NCBI GenBank assembly: GCA_028716765.1
Contig: JAQUPC010000110.1
Coordinates: 1 to 7,019 of the forward strand
Length of the DNA: 7,019 nt
DNA from: Alphaproteobacteria bacterium
GTDB taxonomy: Bacteria; Pseudomonadota; Alphaproteobacteria; UBA9219
Direction of reading: 5' to 3'
Shown here: one piece after another, positions 1 through 7,019 of the stretch
Position numbering within the stretch: position 1 is the stretch's first letter
Layout: the number at the start of each line of letters is the position of its first letter
Position numbers and translations under genes: made by a program
Notes under the pieces: model-generated
The model's input: the letters and a program-made list of their open reading frames with translations, nothing else
Told to the model about the DNA's origin: nothing
Database searches by the model: none

Positions 1-55
1 CAAGGAGACCGAGCGCAAGAGCCAGAAAAATGACAAACGAAAACCGCTGCGCCAT
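1..55 (-). CDS. 5' end of an exported or membrane-anchored protein (partial)
   Basis: The minus strand from 55 to the left edge reads 18 codons, MAQRFSFVIFLALALGLL, then runs out of the window. A short basic n-region (one Arg) followed by an unbroken hydrophobic run is the classic start of a Sec signal peptide, lipoprotein signal or N-terminal anchor. No strong Shine-Dalgarno sequence precedes this ATG. An in-frame ATG at 115-113 would add 20 residues, but that extension is polar, with an in-frame stop just upstream. I prefer the inner start because it gives a normal-length n-region. The gene is divergent from the orphan at 264. The mature protein lies outside the window, so no function can be given. 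Confidence 0.5.
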   Translation of the reverse strand, partial: MAQRFSFVIFLALALGLL

Positions 56-171
56 AAGGCGCCATGAAATCGCAGTCGTGTATACCCAACCTGGGTGGTG
101 TGTACGAACCGGCATCGGCACTCTCTAAAGACCGGAGACTCAGCAATGGTATGCGAGATTAGACAAGGTTT

Positions 172-179
172 ATGGTTAA
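172..179 (-). promoter_or_regulatory. CtrA-type half-site (TTAACCAT)
   Basis: The minus strand reads TTAACCAT in the gap between the left-edge gene and the orphan gene. This is the half-site form of the alphaproteobacterial CtrA motif. A second TTAA lies at 188-191, separated from the first by 8 bases; the full CtrA motif has 7, so the full site is off by one. A GANTC site (GACTC, 137-141) is in the same gap. An 8-mer is weak evidence; the call rests on its intergenic position and on the same 8-mer appearing near gcrA. Confidence 0.25.
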
Positions 180-263
180 GCCAATCGTTAATTTGTGAAA
201 GTAATTGAACGGGACAGGCTAAAAAGGCTAGTTCTTGCATGTTAATAATTACCGGAAGCATTC

Positions 264-2029
<1,766 letters not shown>

Positions 2030-2129
2030 CTACCCGTCGCAAACGAAGTTAAGGGGATTGGCCAGGCCATGTTTTGGCATTGGAAAGCCTCCAAAGCAAG
2101 GGGTACGTAGAACCAGCCCTATCCGCATC

Positions 2130-2165
2130 GTTACGGGGCATAAGGGCCCTTAACGGCCCCGTCAC
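2130..2165 (-). terminator. Imperfect long hairpin after terC, possible terminator without a T-tract
   Basis: Arms GTTACGGGGC (2130-2139) and GCCCCGTCAC (2156-2165) pair with one mismatch. Between them lies a 12-bp perfect palindrome, TAAGGGCCCTTA (2141-2152). It starts 8 bases after the terC stop codon, where a terminator would be expected. No T-run follows on the minus strand, so it is not a canonical rho-independent terminator. It may pause transcription, protect the mRNA 3' end, or work with Rho. It also lies about 110 bp upstream of mreB and so could affect that promoter region. Confidence 0.4.
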
Positions 2166-2172
2166 CAAGGAT

Positions 2173-3144
2173 TCAAGCGGTTCCCTTGCGCGTTTTCCAA
2201 AGCGAAAAGCCTATGCCGCTGGCCAAAATGGCAAAAGTGATCCCCAGCGACCATCCCACCGGGAATTTTTCCAGGCCCATGAAGTGGGCCACAAACGATT
2301 TGCTGCCGATGAAGATCAGGACGACGGATAAGGAGTATTTCAGGTAATGGAACCGTTTGATGATGGCGGCCAGAACGAAATACAACGCCCGCAAACCGAG
2401 AATCGCGAAAATATTGCTGGTAAAGACGATGTAGGGATCGGTCGTAATGATGAAAATGGCCGGCACGCTGTCGACGGCGAATATGACGTCCGCGAACTCG
2501 ATCATGACGAGGCAAACGAAAAGCGGCGTCAGCCACCACACCTTCTTGCCGTGTATGCGCGAAGGCTGGAACACAAAAAAGTCATGGCCGTGAAGTTTCT
2601 CCGTAATGCGGAAATGATTTTTCATAAAACGAAGCAACACGTTGTCGCCTATGTCGGCGGGCTTGTCGCCGGTCAACAGCATCTTGACGCCCGTCGCGAT
2701 CAGGAAAGCCGCGAAGACGTACAGAACCCATTCGAAACGGCTGACGAGCGCCGCGCCGAAGGCGATCATGAGGCCGCGCAAAACCACCGCGCCCAGAATG
2801 CCCCAGAACAATACGCGGTGCTGATACAGGCGGGGAATATGGAAGAACGAAAACAGCATGGCGATAACGAAAACGTTATCGATCGACAGCGTTTTTTCGA
2901 CGATAAAGCCGGTTAGGTATTCGACGGCCTTAAGCTGCCCCAGTTCGTACCAGACCCAGCCGCCGAACAGCAGCCCGATGGAAATATAGAAAGACGAAAA
3001 GACAAGGCTTTCCTTGACCTCGACTTCATGCTCCTTGCGATGCATGACGCCCAGATCGAAAATCAGCAGAAGGGCGACCACGGTCAGGAAGGTCAGCCAC
3101 ATCCACACCGGTTTCGTCATAAATTCGATAGCAAAAAATTCCAT
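2173..3144 (-). CDS. TerC/Alx-family integral membrane protein
   Basis: TerC-family proteins are multi-pass inner-membrane proteins. Members such as E. coli Alx and Bacillus MeeF/MeeY are linked to Mn2+ export or metal loading of secreted enzymes; tellurite resistance is the historical label. The 323 residues are normal for the family. The two hallmark acidic membrane motifs are present: EKTLSIDNVFVI (83-94) and EFADVIFAVDSVPAI (216-230), each with an internal Asp that probably binds metal. Hydrophobic segments fall near 12-34, 47-66, 79-101, 112-134, 137-157, 204-232, 244-262, 270-288 and 297-316, with a hydrophilic loop at about 158-202. AAGG lies 10 bases before the ATG. It is probably its own transcription unit, because a terminator precedes it. 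Metal export is inferred from the family; the exact substrate is unknown. Confidence 0.93.
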   Translation of the reverse strand: MEFFAIEFMTKPVWMWLTFLTVVALLLIFDLGVMHRKEHEVEVKESLVFSSFYISIGLLFGGWVWYELGQLKAVEYLTGFIVEKTLSIDNVFVIAMLFSFFHIPRLYQHRVLFWGILGAVVLRGLMIAFGAALVSRFEWVLYVFAAFLIATGVKMLLTGDKPADIGDNVLLRFMKNHFRITEKLHGHDFFVFQPSRIHGKKVWWLTPLFVCLVMIEFADVIFAVDSVPAIFIITTDPYIVFTSNIFAILGLRALYFVLAAIIKRFHYLKYSLSVVLIFIGSKSFVAHFMGLEKFPVGWSLGITFAILASGIGFSLWKTRKGTA

Positions 3145-3180
3145 GATCGGAAGACCTTTGTCCGGAAGAGGAGTAAACGC

Positions 3181-3236
3181 GGGAAACAGCCCCCTTTTAC
3201 CTTAATTCCGGGTACTGTTTCCACCCTTTGTTTCCC
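3181..3236 (-). promoter_or_regulatory. terC leader: inverted repeat with two competing partner arms
   Basis: On the plus strand GGAAACAG (3182-3189) is perfectly complementary to CTGTTTCC (3215-3222). Shifted by one base, GGGAAACA (3181-3188) is also perfectly complementary to TGTTTCCC (3229-3236). One arm can therefore pair with either of two copies. A -10-like GATAAT lies on the minus strand at 3243-3238 and a CGGTT-A-AACCG palindrome at 3255-3265, near where a -35 would fall. No good -35 is seen. The layout could be an RNA switch or a repressor operator pair. The conserved core of the yybP-ykoY Mn2+ riboswitch is not recognisable in this orientation. Confidence 0.35.
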
Positions 3237-3281
3237 TATTATCGATCGGCTATGCGGTTAAACCGAAAACCATCTTAACTC

Positions 3282-3314
3282 AAAAAAACAGGGCGCTCCG
3301 GCGGGAGCGCCCTG
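3282..3314 (-). terminator. Rho-independent terminator of gcrA
   Basis: A perfect 11-bp stem (CAGGGCGCTCC, 3289-3299, with GGAGCGCCCTG, 3304-3314) closes a 4-base loop. Read on the minus strand it is followed directly by seven T residues (3288-3282). It begins 28 bases after the gcrA stop codon. This is a textbook intrinsic terminator and insulates terC from gcrA transcription. Confidence 0.93.
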
Positions 3315-3342
3315 CTCTGTTCCATTCAAACCTGCGCTTGCG

Positions 3343-3897
3343 TCAGTAACGCGACGTGTTCGGCAAGCGGAACTCCGGCGGGTTGTCGTTGTTGCCGGCG
3401 CGCGAACGGCGGCTGACCGTCTGATAGGCCACGCGCGCATGGTCGACGCAATAGGGAAGCCCTTCGTGGCAGTTGCAGCCGCAGAAGCGGAAGTCCGGCG
3501 AACGCGGATCGCCGATCGGCCAGCGGCAATGACGCTCGCCGGCCTTCGTGACGGCTATGCCTTCCGTCCGTTTCGTCTGGTCCAGCACGCGCAGCGTGTC
3601 GCGCGTCATCGGCTTTGTGGAAATGTCCGGCATCTGCACAGGCGGCAAAGGACGCAGCATGGTTCGTTTTTTGCTGACCTTGGTCATGGTCGGGAGAACG
3701 CTTCCGCCGACTTTGACGGGCGCGCCATCCCCCTGCCTCATGGCCGCCGGGCTGGATGACAACTTGAGACGATGCGCCTTGCCGATAACGGCATTGCGCG
3801 TGAGGCCTCCGCCAAGCGTTTTGGCGATATCGCTGGCGCTGAAACCATTGCCCCACATTTTCTTGAGTGCTTGAATTTGTTGCTCCGTCCAGCTCAT
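3343..3897 (-). CDS. gcrA: GcrA cell-cycle regulator
   Basis: GcrA binds sigma70 RNA polymerase and activates promoters carrying CcrM-methylated GANTC sites, driving the S-phase programme in Caulobacter and relatives. With the start at 3897 the protein has 184 residues. The N-terminus MSWTEQQIQALKKMW is the family signature, followed by a helix-turn-helix (SASDIAK to TRNAVIGKAHRL, 20-44). A basic, Pro-containing linker spans 50-120. The conserved C-terminal RNA-polymerase-contacting module runs from CRWPIGDP (124-131) through DFRFCG (135-140) and YCVDHARVAYQ (149-159). An in-frame ATG at 3912 exists, but GGAG just inside it sits nine bases before the 3897 ATG, which supports the inner start. 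Compared with the usual pattern as I recall it, there is one extra residue in LGGGLTRN and extra cysteines at 141 and 143. The upstream region is unusually rich in GANTC and DnaA sites. Confidence 0.95.
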   Translation of the reverse strand: MSWTEQQIQALKKMWGNGFSASDIAKTLGGGLTRNAVIGKAHRLKLSSSPAAMRQGDGAPVKVGGSVLPTMTKVSKKRTMLRPLPPVQMPDISTKPMTRDTLRVLDQTKRTEGIAVTKAGERHCRWPIGDPRSPDFRFCGCNCHEGLPYCVDHARVAYQTVSRRSRAGNNDNPPEFRLPNTSRY

Positions 3898-3924
3898 TTG
3901 CTCAAGCTCCATAATTCGTTGAAT

Positions 3925-3934
3925 GAGTCGATTC
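3925..3934. promoter_or_regulatory. Abutting pair of GANTC (CcrM) sites before gcrA
   Basis: GAGTC (3925-3929) is followed without a gap by GATTC (3930-3934), 28 bases upstream of the gcrA start codon. A third site, GAATC, is at 3975-3979. CcrM-type enzymes methylate the adenine in GANTC, and GcrA reads methylated GANTC near promoters, so these sites could make gcrA respond to its own product and to passage of the replication fork. Confidence 0.55.
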
Positions 3935-4048
3935 GTACGTCACACAAAAATGGTACCGGTGTGGCGGTGCCGTAGAATCGGCTCTCGGTTGCGTAGGATG
4001 GCCCGGATTTTTGAACATGTTCCGCTCTCGAAACCGTGCCGCGAGGCG

Positions 4049-4056
4049 TTAACCAT
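4049..4056 (+). promoter_or_regulatory. CtrA-type half-site (TTAACCAT)
   Basis: TTAACCAT lies about 150 bp upstream of gcrA and overlaps both one arm of a 7-bp inverted repeat and the edge of a -10-like GATAAT on the minus strand (4062-4057). In Caulobacter CtrA represses gcrA, so a site at a gcrA promoter would fit. No -35 could be found, so the promoter itself is uncertain. Confidence 0.35.
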
Positions 4057-4082
4057 ATTATCCCTTGGAAACCAGATATGGT
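4052..4082. repeat. Inverted repeat ACCATAT / ATATGGT
   Basis: Perfect 7-bp arms at 4052-4058 and 4076-4082 are separated by 17 bases. The left arm overlaps the CtrA-type half-site. The arms are about two helical turns apart (24 bp from start to start), a geometry typical of a dimeric repressor binding one DNA face. Confidence 0.5.
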
Positions 4083-4180
4083 GGCTAACTGAAAAAATGC
4101 ATACCAGATATATGAAACTGATTCTACTTTTTGATTCGAACGGTGGATAAGCTTATTTCTGATCCTCAAGATATGGTGGC
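4074..4180 (+). repeat. Direct repeat AGATATGGTGGC, two copies
   Basis: AGATATGGTGGC occurs identically at 4074-4085 and 4169-4180. A shorter related copy, ACCAGATAT, is found at 4071-4079 (overlapping the first) and again at 4103-4111. A 12-base exact repeat within about 100 bp is unlikely by chance. It could be an iteron-like or regulator-binding unit. Confidence 0.5.
4142..4150 (-). promoter_or_regulatory. DnaA-box-like site, 8 of 9 matches
   Basis: The minus strand reads TTATCCACC against the consensus TTATCCACA. It is the first of three DnaA-box-like sites spread over 136 bp. Confidence 0.45.
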
Positions 4181-4219
4181 AACCCCAAACAAACGCTACA
4201 AGATTCTCCGTTTCTTGCC

Positions 4220-4228
4220 TGTGGAAAA
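4220..4228 (-). promoter_or_regulatory. DnaA-box-like site fitting TTWTNCACA
   Basis: The minus strand reads TTTTCCACA, which fits the relaxed consensus TTWTNCACA fully. It lies 14 bases from a GANTC site (4202-4206) and faces the perfect box at 4269. Confidence 0.45.
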
Positions 4229-4268
4229 ATAGTTGTTTTTGTATATCAAGCACCTATCGCGGAATCAT

Positions 4269-4277
4269 TTATCCACA
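4269..4277 (+). promoter_or_regulatory. Perfect DnaA box (TTATCCACA)
   Basis: TTATCCACA is the high-affinity DnaA box. It is followed by an A/T run (to 4285) and lies three bases from a GANTC site (4262-4266). It is 48 bp upstream of the next annotated start codon. Confidence 0.65.
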
Positions 4278-4324
4278 ATTTTTTTCGGGCCGCTTTCCGA
4301 TTCCATCGATTTTGAAAATGTGCA

Positions 4325-5476
4325 ATGGGTGCCTTTCCGCGTTCGAGGCACCAAAACTTCTCACAGTCCATACATTCCTCCGCGCAACTTTTTCCGTTTC
4401 GCATGAGGCCCGCAATCGACATGACCGAACCCGTTTTTGAAATGAACAGAGCCCTCTCGTCTGATGGCTCCGCGAGATGGGAACACAGGCCCTACTTATC
4501 TGTCATAAAAGTGACCAATGGCCTGTTTCAACCCGGCAGCATGGCCAGACGCGTCAAGCTCCCGCACAAAGAAGCTGAAATTGCGAAGGAGCGCGCGCGT
4601 GAAGTCGTGCAGCGGTTCCCTCACATCGCTGCGGCTGTCGAAAATGATTCCGCCGGAGCAAGCGAGGCGCCTTTTCTCAAGCAGGTTGTATTCTTCCACC
4701 AGCTTTTCGCGGGAAATTATCCGCGCAAAAACAACCCCCATTCTCGCCAGGCCAATCATGACGTGCGGATAACGAGCAATTTTCTGGAGTTTATGTGGAA
4801 CGCCGCTGGCCGTTATCCGTCTCCCGCGGACACCGCAGGCACTTTGCTCCATGAGGCCGACGAAGATTATAACAAATTATGGGTCGTGCGCTTTCTCTTC
4901 GGCGACGAAGTCGCTGATTATGTTAGCCGCGTAACTTTGCCCCTTTATGTAAGAAACGAGCCTGATCCTGAAGCGCGGGCGCATCTCAAGCAGGACTTCA
5001 AATTAACCAACATTCGAACGTTAACGTTCAACCAGTGCCTGACGGAGTTTTTTGATTGGGCCGACGTTCCTCTTGCCAACGCCCGCCACAAAAAGATGGG
5101 CTTGATCGACGTTGGCGATATTTCGGGGAAATCGCAGCGGAAAAACGGGATCGTTATTTTCTCAAAAGAAGCCCTTCAGGCCGATACGTTGCGGCGTTAT
5201 GTTCTGTTTCTGGCCCTTCTTGACCGGTTGAAGGAAATCGGCGATCCCGATCATCCCATGAACACCGATAAAATCCCGGCCTCGCATGTCATAGACCCGC
5301 TCCGCCGCCACTTCCGAAGGGCTTTCCTCGTCTTCAGCGAAGCGACCGGGATTGCCCTGCCGAAGGAAATACAGGGCGAGGTTGCGGCCATGCCGGAGCC
5401 CGTAAGGCTATCAATAAAAAAATATGTCCGCGGTATTCCTCAAATCCAATGTCTTCCCGGCTCTTCGGCGCATTAA
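4325..5476 (+). CDS. Protein of unknown function with a degenerate RelA/SpoT-like HD stretch, 383 aa
   Basis: I cannot name the family. Residues 125-205 resemble the (p)ppGpp-hydrolase HD domain of RelA/SpoT/Rel: an RKNNP and NHD segment (134-146, His145), then LLHEADED (174-181) where Rel has LLHDVVED, then FGDEVADYVSRVT (192-204) where Rel has FG-x-VA-x-LV-x-GVTK. A possible final metal ligand is Asp262 or Asp265 in LIDVGD (260-265). The HD Asp is replaced by Glu177. No synthetase or TGS domain is visible, so it would be a hydrolase-like small protein or an inactive relative. No Shine-Dalgarno precedes 4325; GAGG at 4405-4408 lies 12 bases before an in-frame ATG at 4421, which may be the true start and would remove 32 unremarkable residues. 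It is divergent from gcrA and upstream of parE. Confidence 0.75.
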   Translation: MGAFPRSRHQNFSQSIHSSAQLFPFRMRPAIDMTEPVFEMNRALSSDGSARWEHRPYLSVIKVTNGLFQPGSMARRVKLPHKEAEIAKERAREVVQRFPHIAAAVENDSAGASEAPFLKQVVFFHQLFAGNYPRKNNPHSRQANHDVRITSNFLEFMWNAAGRYPSPADTAGTLLHEADEDYNKLWVVRFLFGDEVADYVSRVTLPLYVRNEPDPEARAHLKQDFKLTNIRTLTFNQCLTEFFDWADVPLANARHKKMGLIDVGDISGKSQRKNGIVIFSKEALQADTLRRYVLFLALLDRLKEIGDPDHPMNTDKIPASHVIDPLRRHFRRAFLVFSEATGIALPKEIQGEVAAMPEPVRLSIKKYVRGIPQIQCLPGSSAH

Positions 5477-5484
5477 AATCCTGA

Positions 5485-5514
5485 TATTCCGGGGCGCAAA
5501 CACCCGTATTCCGG
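5485..5514. repeat. Direct repeat TATTCCGG upstream of parE
   Basis: TATTCCGG occurs at 5485-5492 and 5507-5514, 22 bp apart start to start, close to two helical turns. It lies in the 94-bp gap before parE. A short hairpin (ACGCG, 5532-5536, with CGCGT, 5543-5547) and an extended -10-like TGCTATAC (5526-5533) follow. These could be parE control elements, but each is short. Confidence 0.3.
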
Positions 5515-5570
5515 CAGCCGAATCATGCTATACGCGCTTTTTCGCGTTTATTGGCCACTAACATCGCATC

Positions 5571-7019
5571 ATGTCCGACTTGTTCCGCGGCAACGCCGCC
5601 CGTAAAAAAGATTCCTATGACGCCCGGGATATCGAGGTTCTCGAAGGGCTTGAGCCCGTGCGCCGCCGTCCCGGCATGTACATCGGCGGCACGGACGAGA
5701 CGGCCATGCACCACCTTGTGGCCGAAGTCCTCGACAACGCGATGGACGAAGCGGTGGCGGGTTATGCCAACCGCATCGAGCTTGAGCTTGGCCCCGACAA
5801 TCAGGTCACGGTGCGCGACAACGGCCGCGGCATGCCGGTCGACAACCACCCCAAGTTTCCCGGTAAGTCGGCAATTGAAGTCATCCTTACGACGCTTCAC
5901 TCCGGCGGCAAGTTCTCCAACAAGATTTACGAAACGTCGGGCGGGCTGCACGGCGTCGGCGTTTCGGTCGTCAACGCGCTTTCCGAGGAAATGACCGTCG
6001 AGGTTGCGCGCGACAAACAGCTTTATGTGCAAACCTATAGCCGGGGCGCGCCCACCAGCAAGTTGAAGAAGGCGGGCAGCGTCAACCGGCGTGGCACGAC
6101 GGTGATATTCCGGCCCGATCAGGTCATTTTTGGCACACGCGCGCGCTTCAAGCCCTCCGCGCTTTACCGGCTGGCGCGTTCGAAGGCCTATCTGTTTCGC
6201 GGCGTCGAGATCCGCTGGTCATGCGATAAATCGCTCATTAAAGAAGACGATCCCACGCCGCCCCAGGCCGTTTTGCATTTTCCCGGCGGGCTTTCCGAAT
6301 ACCTGACCTTTTCGCTCGAAGGCCGCGCCACGCTGACGCCGGAACTCTTTGCGGGCGTGGCGGAGTTGCCGGACGGCAAGGGCAAGGTCGAATGGGCCGT
6401 AGCATGGCCCGAACAAGGCGAAGGTTTCTGCCAATCCTATTGCAACACGATCCCGACGCCGCAAGGCGGCACGCACGAGTCGGGCATCCGTTCGGCCCTT
6501 TTGCGCGGCCTGCGCGCCTACGGCGAAATGATCGGCAATCGCCGCACAGCTTCGATCACCGGCGACGAGGCGTTTACCGACGCCGCCGTCCTGCTCTCGC
6601 TTTTCATCCGCGACCCGCAGTTTCAGGGGCAGACGAAAGACAAGCTGTCTACCGTCGAGGCGGCGCGTCTTGTCGATCAGGTGATCAAGGATCACTTCGA
6701 TCACTGGCTGACGGGCGATCCGGTCAACAGCAAAGCTTTGCTTGACCAGCTTATCTTCCGCGCCGAGGAACGCGCCCGCGCCAGCCAGGCCCGCGACATG
6801 GCGCGCAAGACCGCCACGCGCAAGGTGCGTCTGCCCGGCAAGCTGTCGGATTGCTCGCAAAGCGCCGCCGAAGGCACCGAGATTTTTCTCGTCGAGGGCG
6901 ACTCGGCGGGCGGCAGCGCCAAGCAGGCGCGCAACCGCGATACGCAAGCCATTCTGCCTTTGCGCGGCAAAATCCTGAATGTGGCCAGCGCCAGCGCCGA
7001 CAAGCTGCGCGGCAATCAG
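5571..7019 (+). CDS. parE: DNA topoisomerase IV subunit B, ParE (3' end missing)
   Basis: ParE is the ATPase subunit of topoisomerase IV (with ParC), which unlinks daughter chromosomes after replication. The reading frame is open from the ATG at 5571 to the right edge, 483 codons; the full protein would have roughly 650-700. GHKL ATPase motifs are in order: EVLDNAMDEA with catalytic Glu52 and Asn56, DNGRGMP (83-89), and GGLHGVGVSVVNAL (124-137). The transducer domain QTK loop is at 354-356. The TOPRIM domain begins with EGDSAGGS (442-449) and PLRGKILNV (463-471). The MSDLF start, the KFPGKSAIEVILTTLHSGG segment (95-113) and AEGTEIFLVEGDSAGGSAKQ fit alphaproteobacterial ParE better than GyrB. 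No Shine-Dalgarno is seen before the ATG. Nothing looks degenerate. Confidence 0.93.
   Translation, partial: MSDLFRGNAARKKDSYDARDIEVLEGLEPVRRRPGMYIGGTDETAMHHLVAEVLDNAMDEAVAGYANRIELELGPDNQVTVRDNGRGMPVDNHPKFPGKSAIEVILTTLHSGGKFSNKIYETSGGLHGVGVSVVNALSEEMTVEVARDKQLYVQTYSRGAPTSKLKKAGSVNRRGTTVIFRPDQVIFGTRARFKPSALYRLARSKAYLFRGVEIRWSCDKSLIKEDDPTPPQAVLHFPGGLSEYLTFSLEGRATLTPELFAGVAELPDGKGKVEWAVAWPEQGEGFCQSYCNTIPTPQGGTHESGIRSALLRGLRAYGEMIGNRRTASITGDEAFTDAAVLLSLFIRDPQFQGQTKDKLSTVEAARLVDQVIKDHFDHWLTGDPVNSKALLDQLIFRAEERARASQARDMARKTATRKVRLPGKLSDCSQSAAEGTEIFLVEGDSAGGSAKQARNRDTQAILPLRGKILNVASASADKLRGNQ

Larger units (their letters stand above)
3913..4324. promoter_or_regulatory. Cell-cycle control region or candidate replication origin between gcrA and a divergent gene
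   Basis: This stretch holds no credible gene but is dense in sites. GANTC sites occur at 3925, 3930, 3975, 4120, 4133, 4202, 4262 and 4299, which is 8 in 412 bp; I count 12 in the other 6.6 kb. DnaA-box-like sites are at 4142, 4220 and 4269. A CtrA-type half-site lies at 4049-4056. TATCAA at 4244 matches the IHF consensus WATCAANNNNTTR with one mismatch and lies between two of the DnaA boxes. The part around 4190-4290 is A/T-rich with a run of eight or nine A/T bases after the perfect DnaA box. Known alphaproteobacterial origins combine these same elements; so do promoters of the DnaA-GcrA-CtrA circuit. Either role is inference. Confidence 0.6.

Noticed and set aside
217..250. Sigma70 promoter for the orphan gene (AATAAT at 244-249)
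   Set aside because: The -10-like element matches five of six bases, but no -35-like hexamer lies at 16-18 bp, so I do not annotate it.
3145..3240. yybP-ykoY Mn2+ riboswitch upstream of the TerC gene
   Set aside because: Fragments such as GAAGACCTTT and GGAGTA occur, but on the wrong strand and in the wrong order for the known fold. The terC-sense strand lacks the conserved loops.
3894..4253. A 119-codon minus-strand open frame across the gcrA upstream region
   Set aside because: It is in a different frame from gcrA, overlaps its start, has no Shine-Dalgarno or recognisable composition, and covers the dense regulatory sites. It is most likely a chance frame in non-coding DNA.
5523..6032. 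Minus-strand 169-codon open frame over the parE start
   Set aside because: It is the complement of the parE ATPase domain, whose motifs are all intact in the plus frame.
5571..7019. GyrB as the identity of the right-edge gene
   Set aside because: GyrB and ParE share the ATPase and TOPRIM motifs, but the short N-terminus and the segments around 95-113 and 438-471 fit ParE better. The missing C-terminus would settle it.

Overview
The window looks like chromosomal DNA of an alphaproteobacterium of moderate GC content. The strongest taxonomic marker is a GcrA-type cell-cycle regulator, a family essentially confined to Alphaproteobacteria that works with the GANTC methyltransferase CcrM. MreB and ParE of alphaproteobacterial type agree with this. 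I cannot place the organism below class level.

Layout from left to right. (1) The left edge carries the first 18 codons of a minus-strand gene with a signal-peptide-like start. (2) A plus-strand orphan gene at 264-983 has no recognised function. (3) mreB (cell-shape actin) lies on the minus strand and converges on the orphan so tightly that the two stop codons share one TTAA. (4) A TerC/Alx-family membrane protein gene follows on the minus strand, with a hairpin after it and a leader that can form alternative inverted repeats. (5) A perfect rho-independent terminator separates terC from gcrA, also minus strand. (6) About 410 bp without a credible gene lies between gcrA and the next plus-strand gene. 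(7) A 383-codon plus-strand gene of unknown role carries a degenerate stretch resembling the HD hydrolase domain of RelA/SpoT. (8) parE, topoisomerase IV subunit B, starts at 5571 and runs off the right edge after 483 codons.

The most notable part is region 6. It holds 8 GANTC (CcrM) sites in 412 bp, against 12 in the other 6.6 kb. It also holds one perfect DnaA box and two near-perfect ones, a TTAACCAT CtrA-type half-site, an IHF-like site with one mismatch, a 12-bp direct repeat and a 7-bp inverted repeat. This combination fits either a densely regulated gcrA promoter wired into the DnaA-GcrA-CtrA-CcrM circuit, or a replication origin. The sequence alone does not decide between them.

The recognisable genes are mostly tied to growth and division: MreB for shape, GcrA for cell-cycle transcription and ParE for decatenation. 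They are separate transcription units, not one operon. mreB has no mreC/mreD behind it here, which departs from the usual mreBCD order. The two orphan genes sit directly beside these conserved genes and may be lineage-specific insertions.
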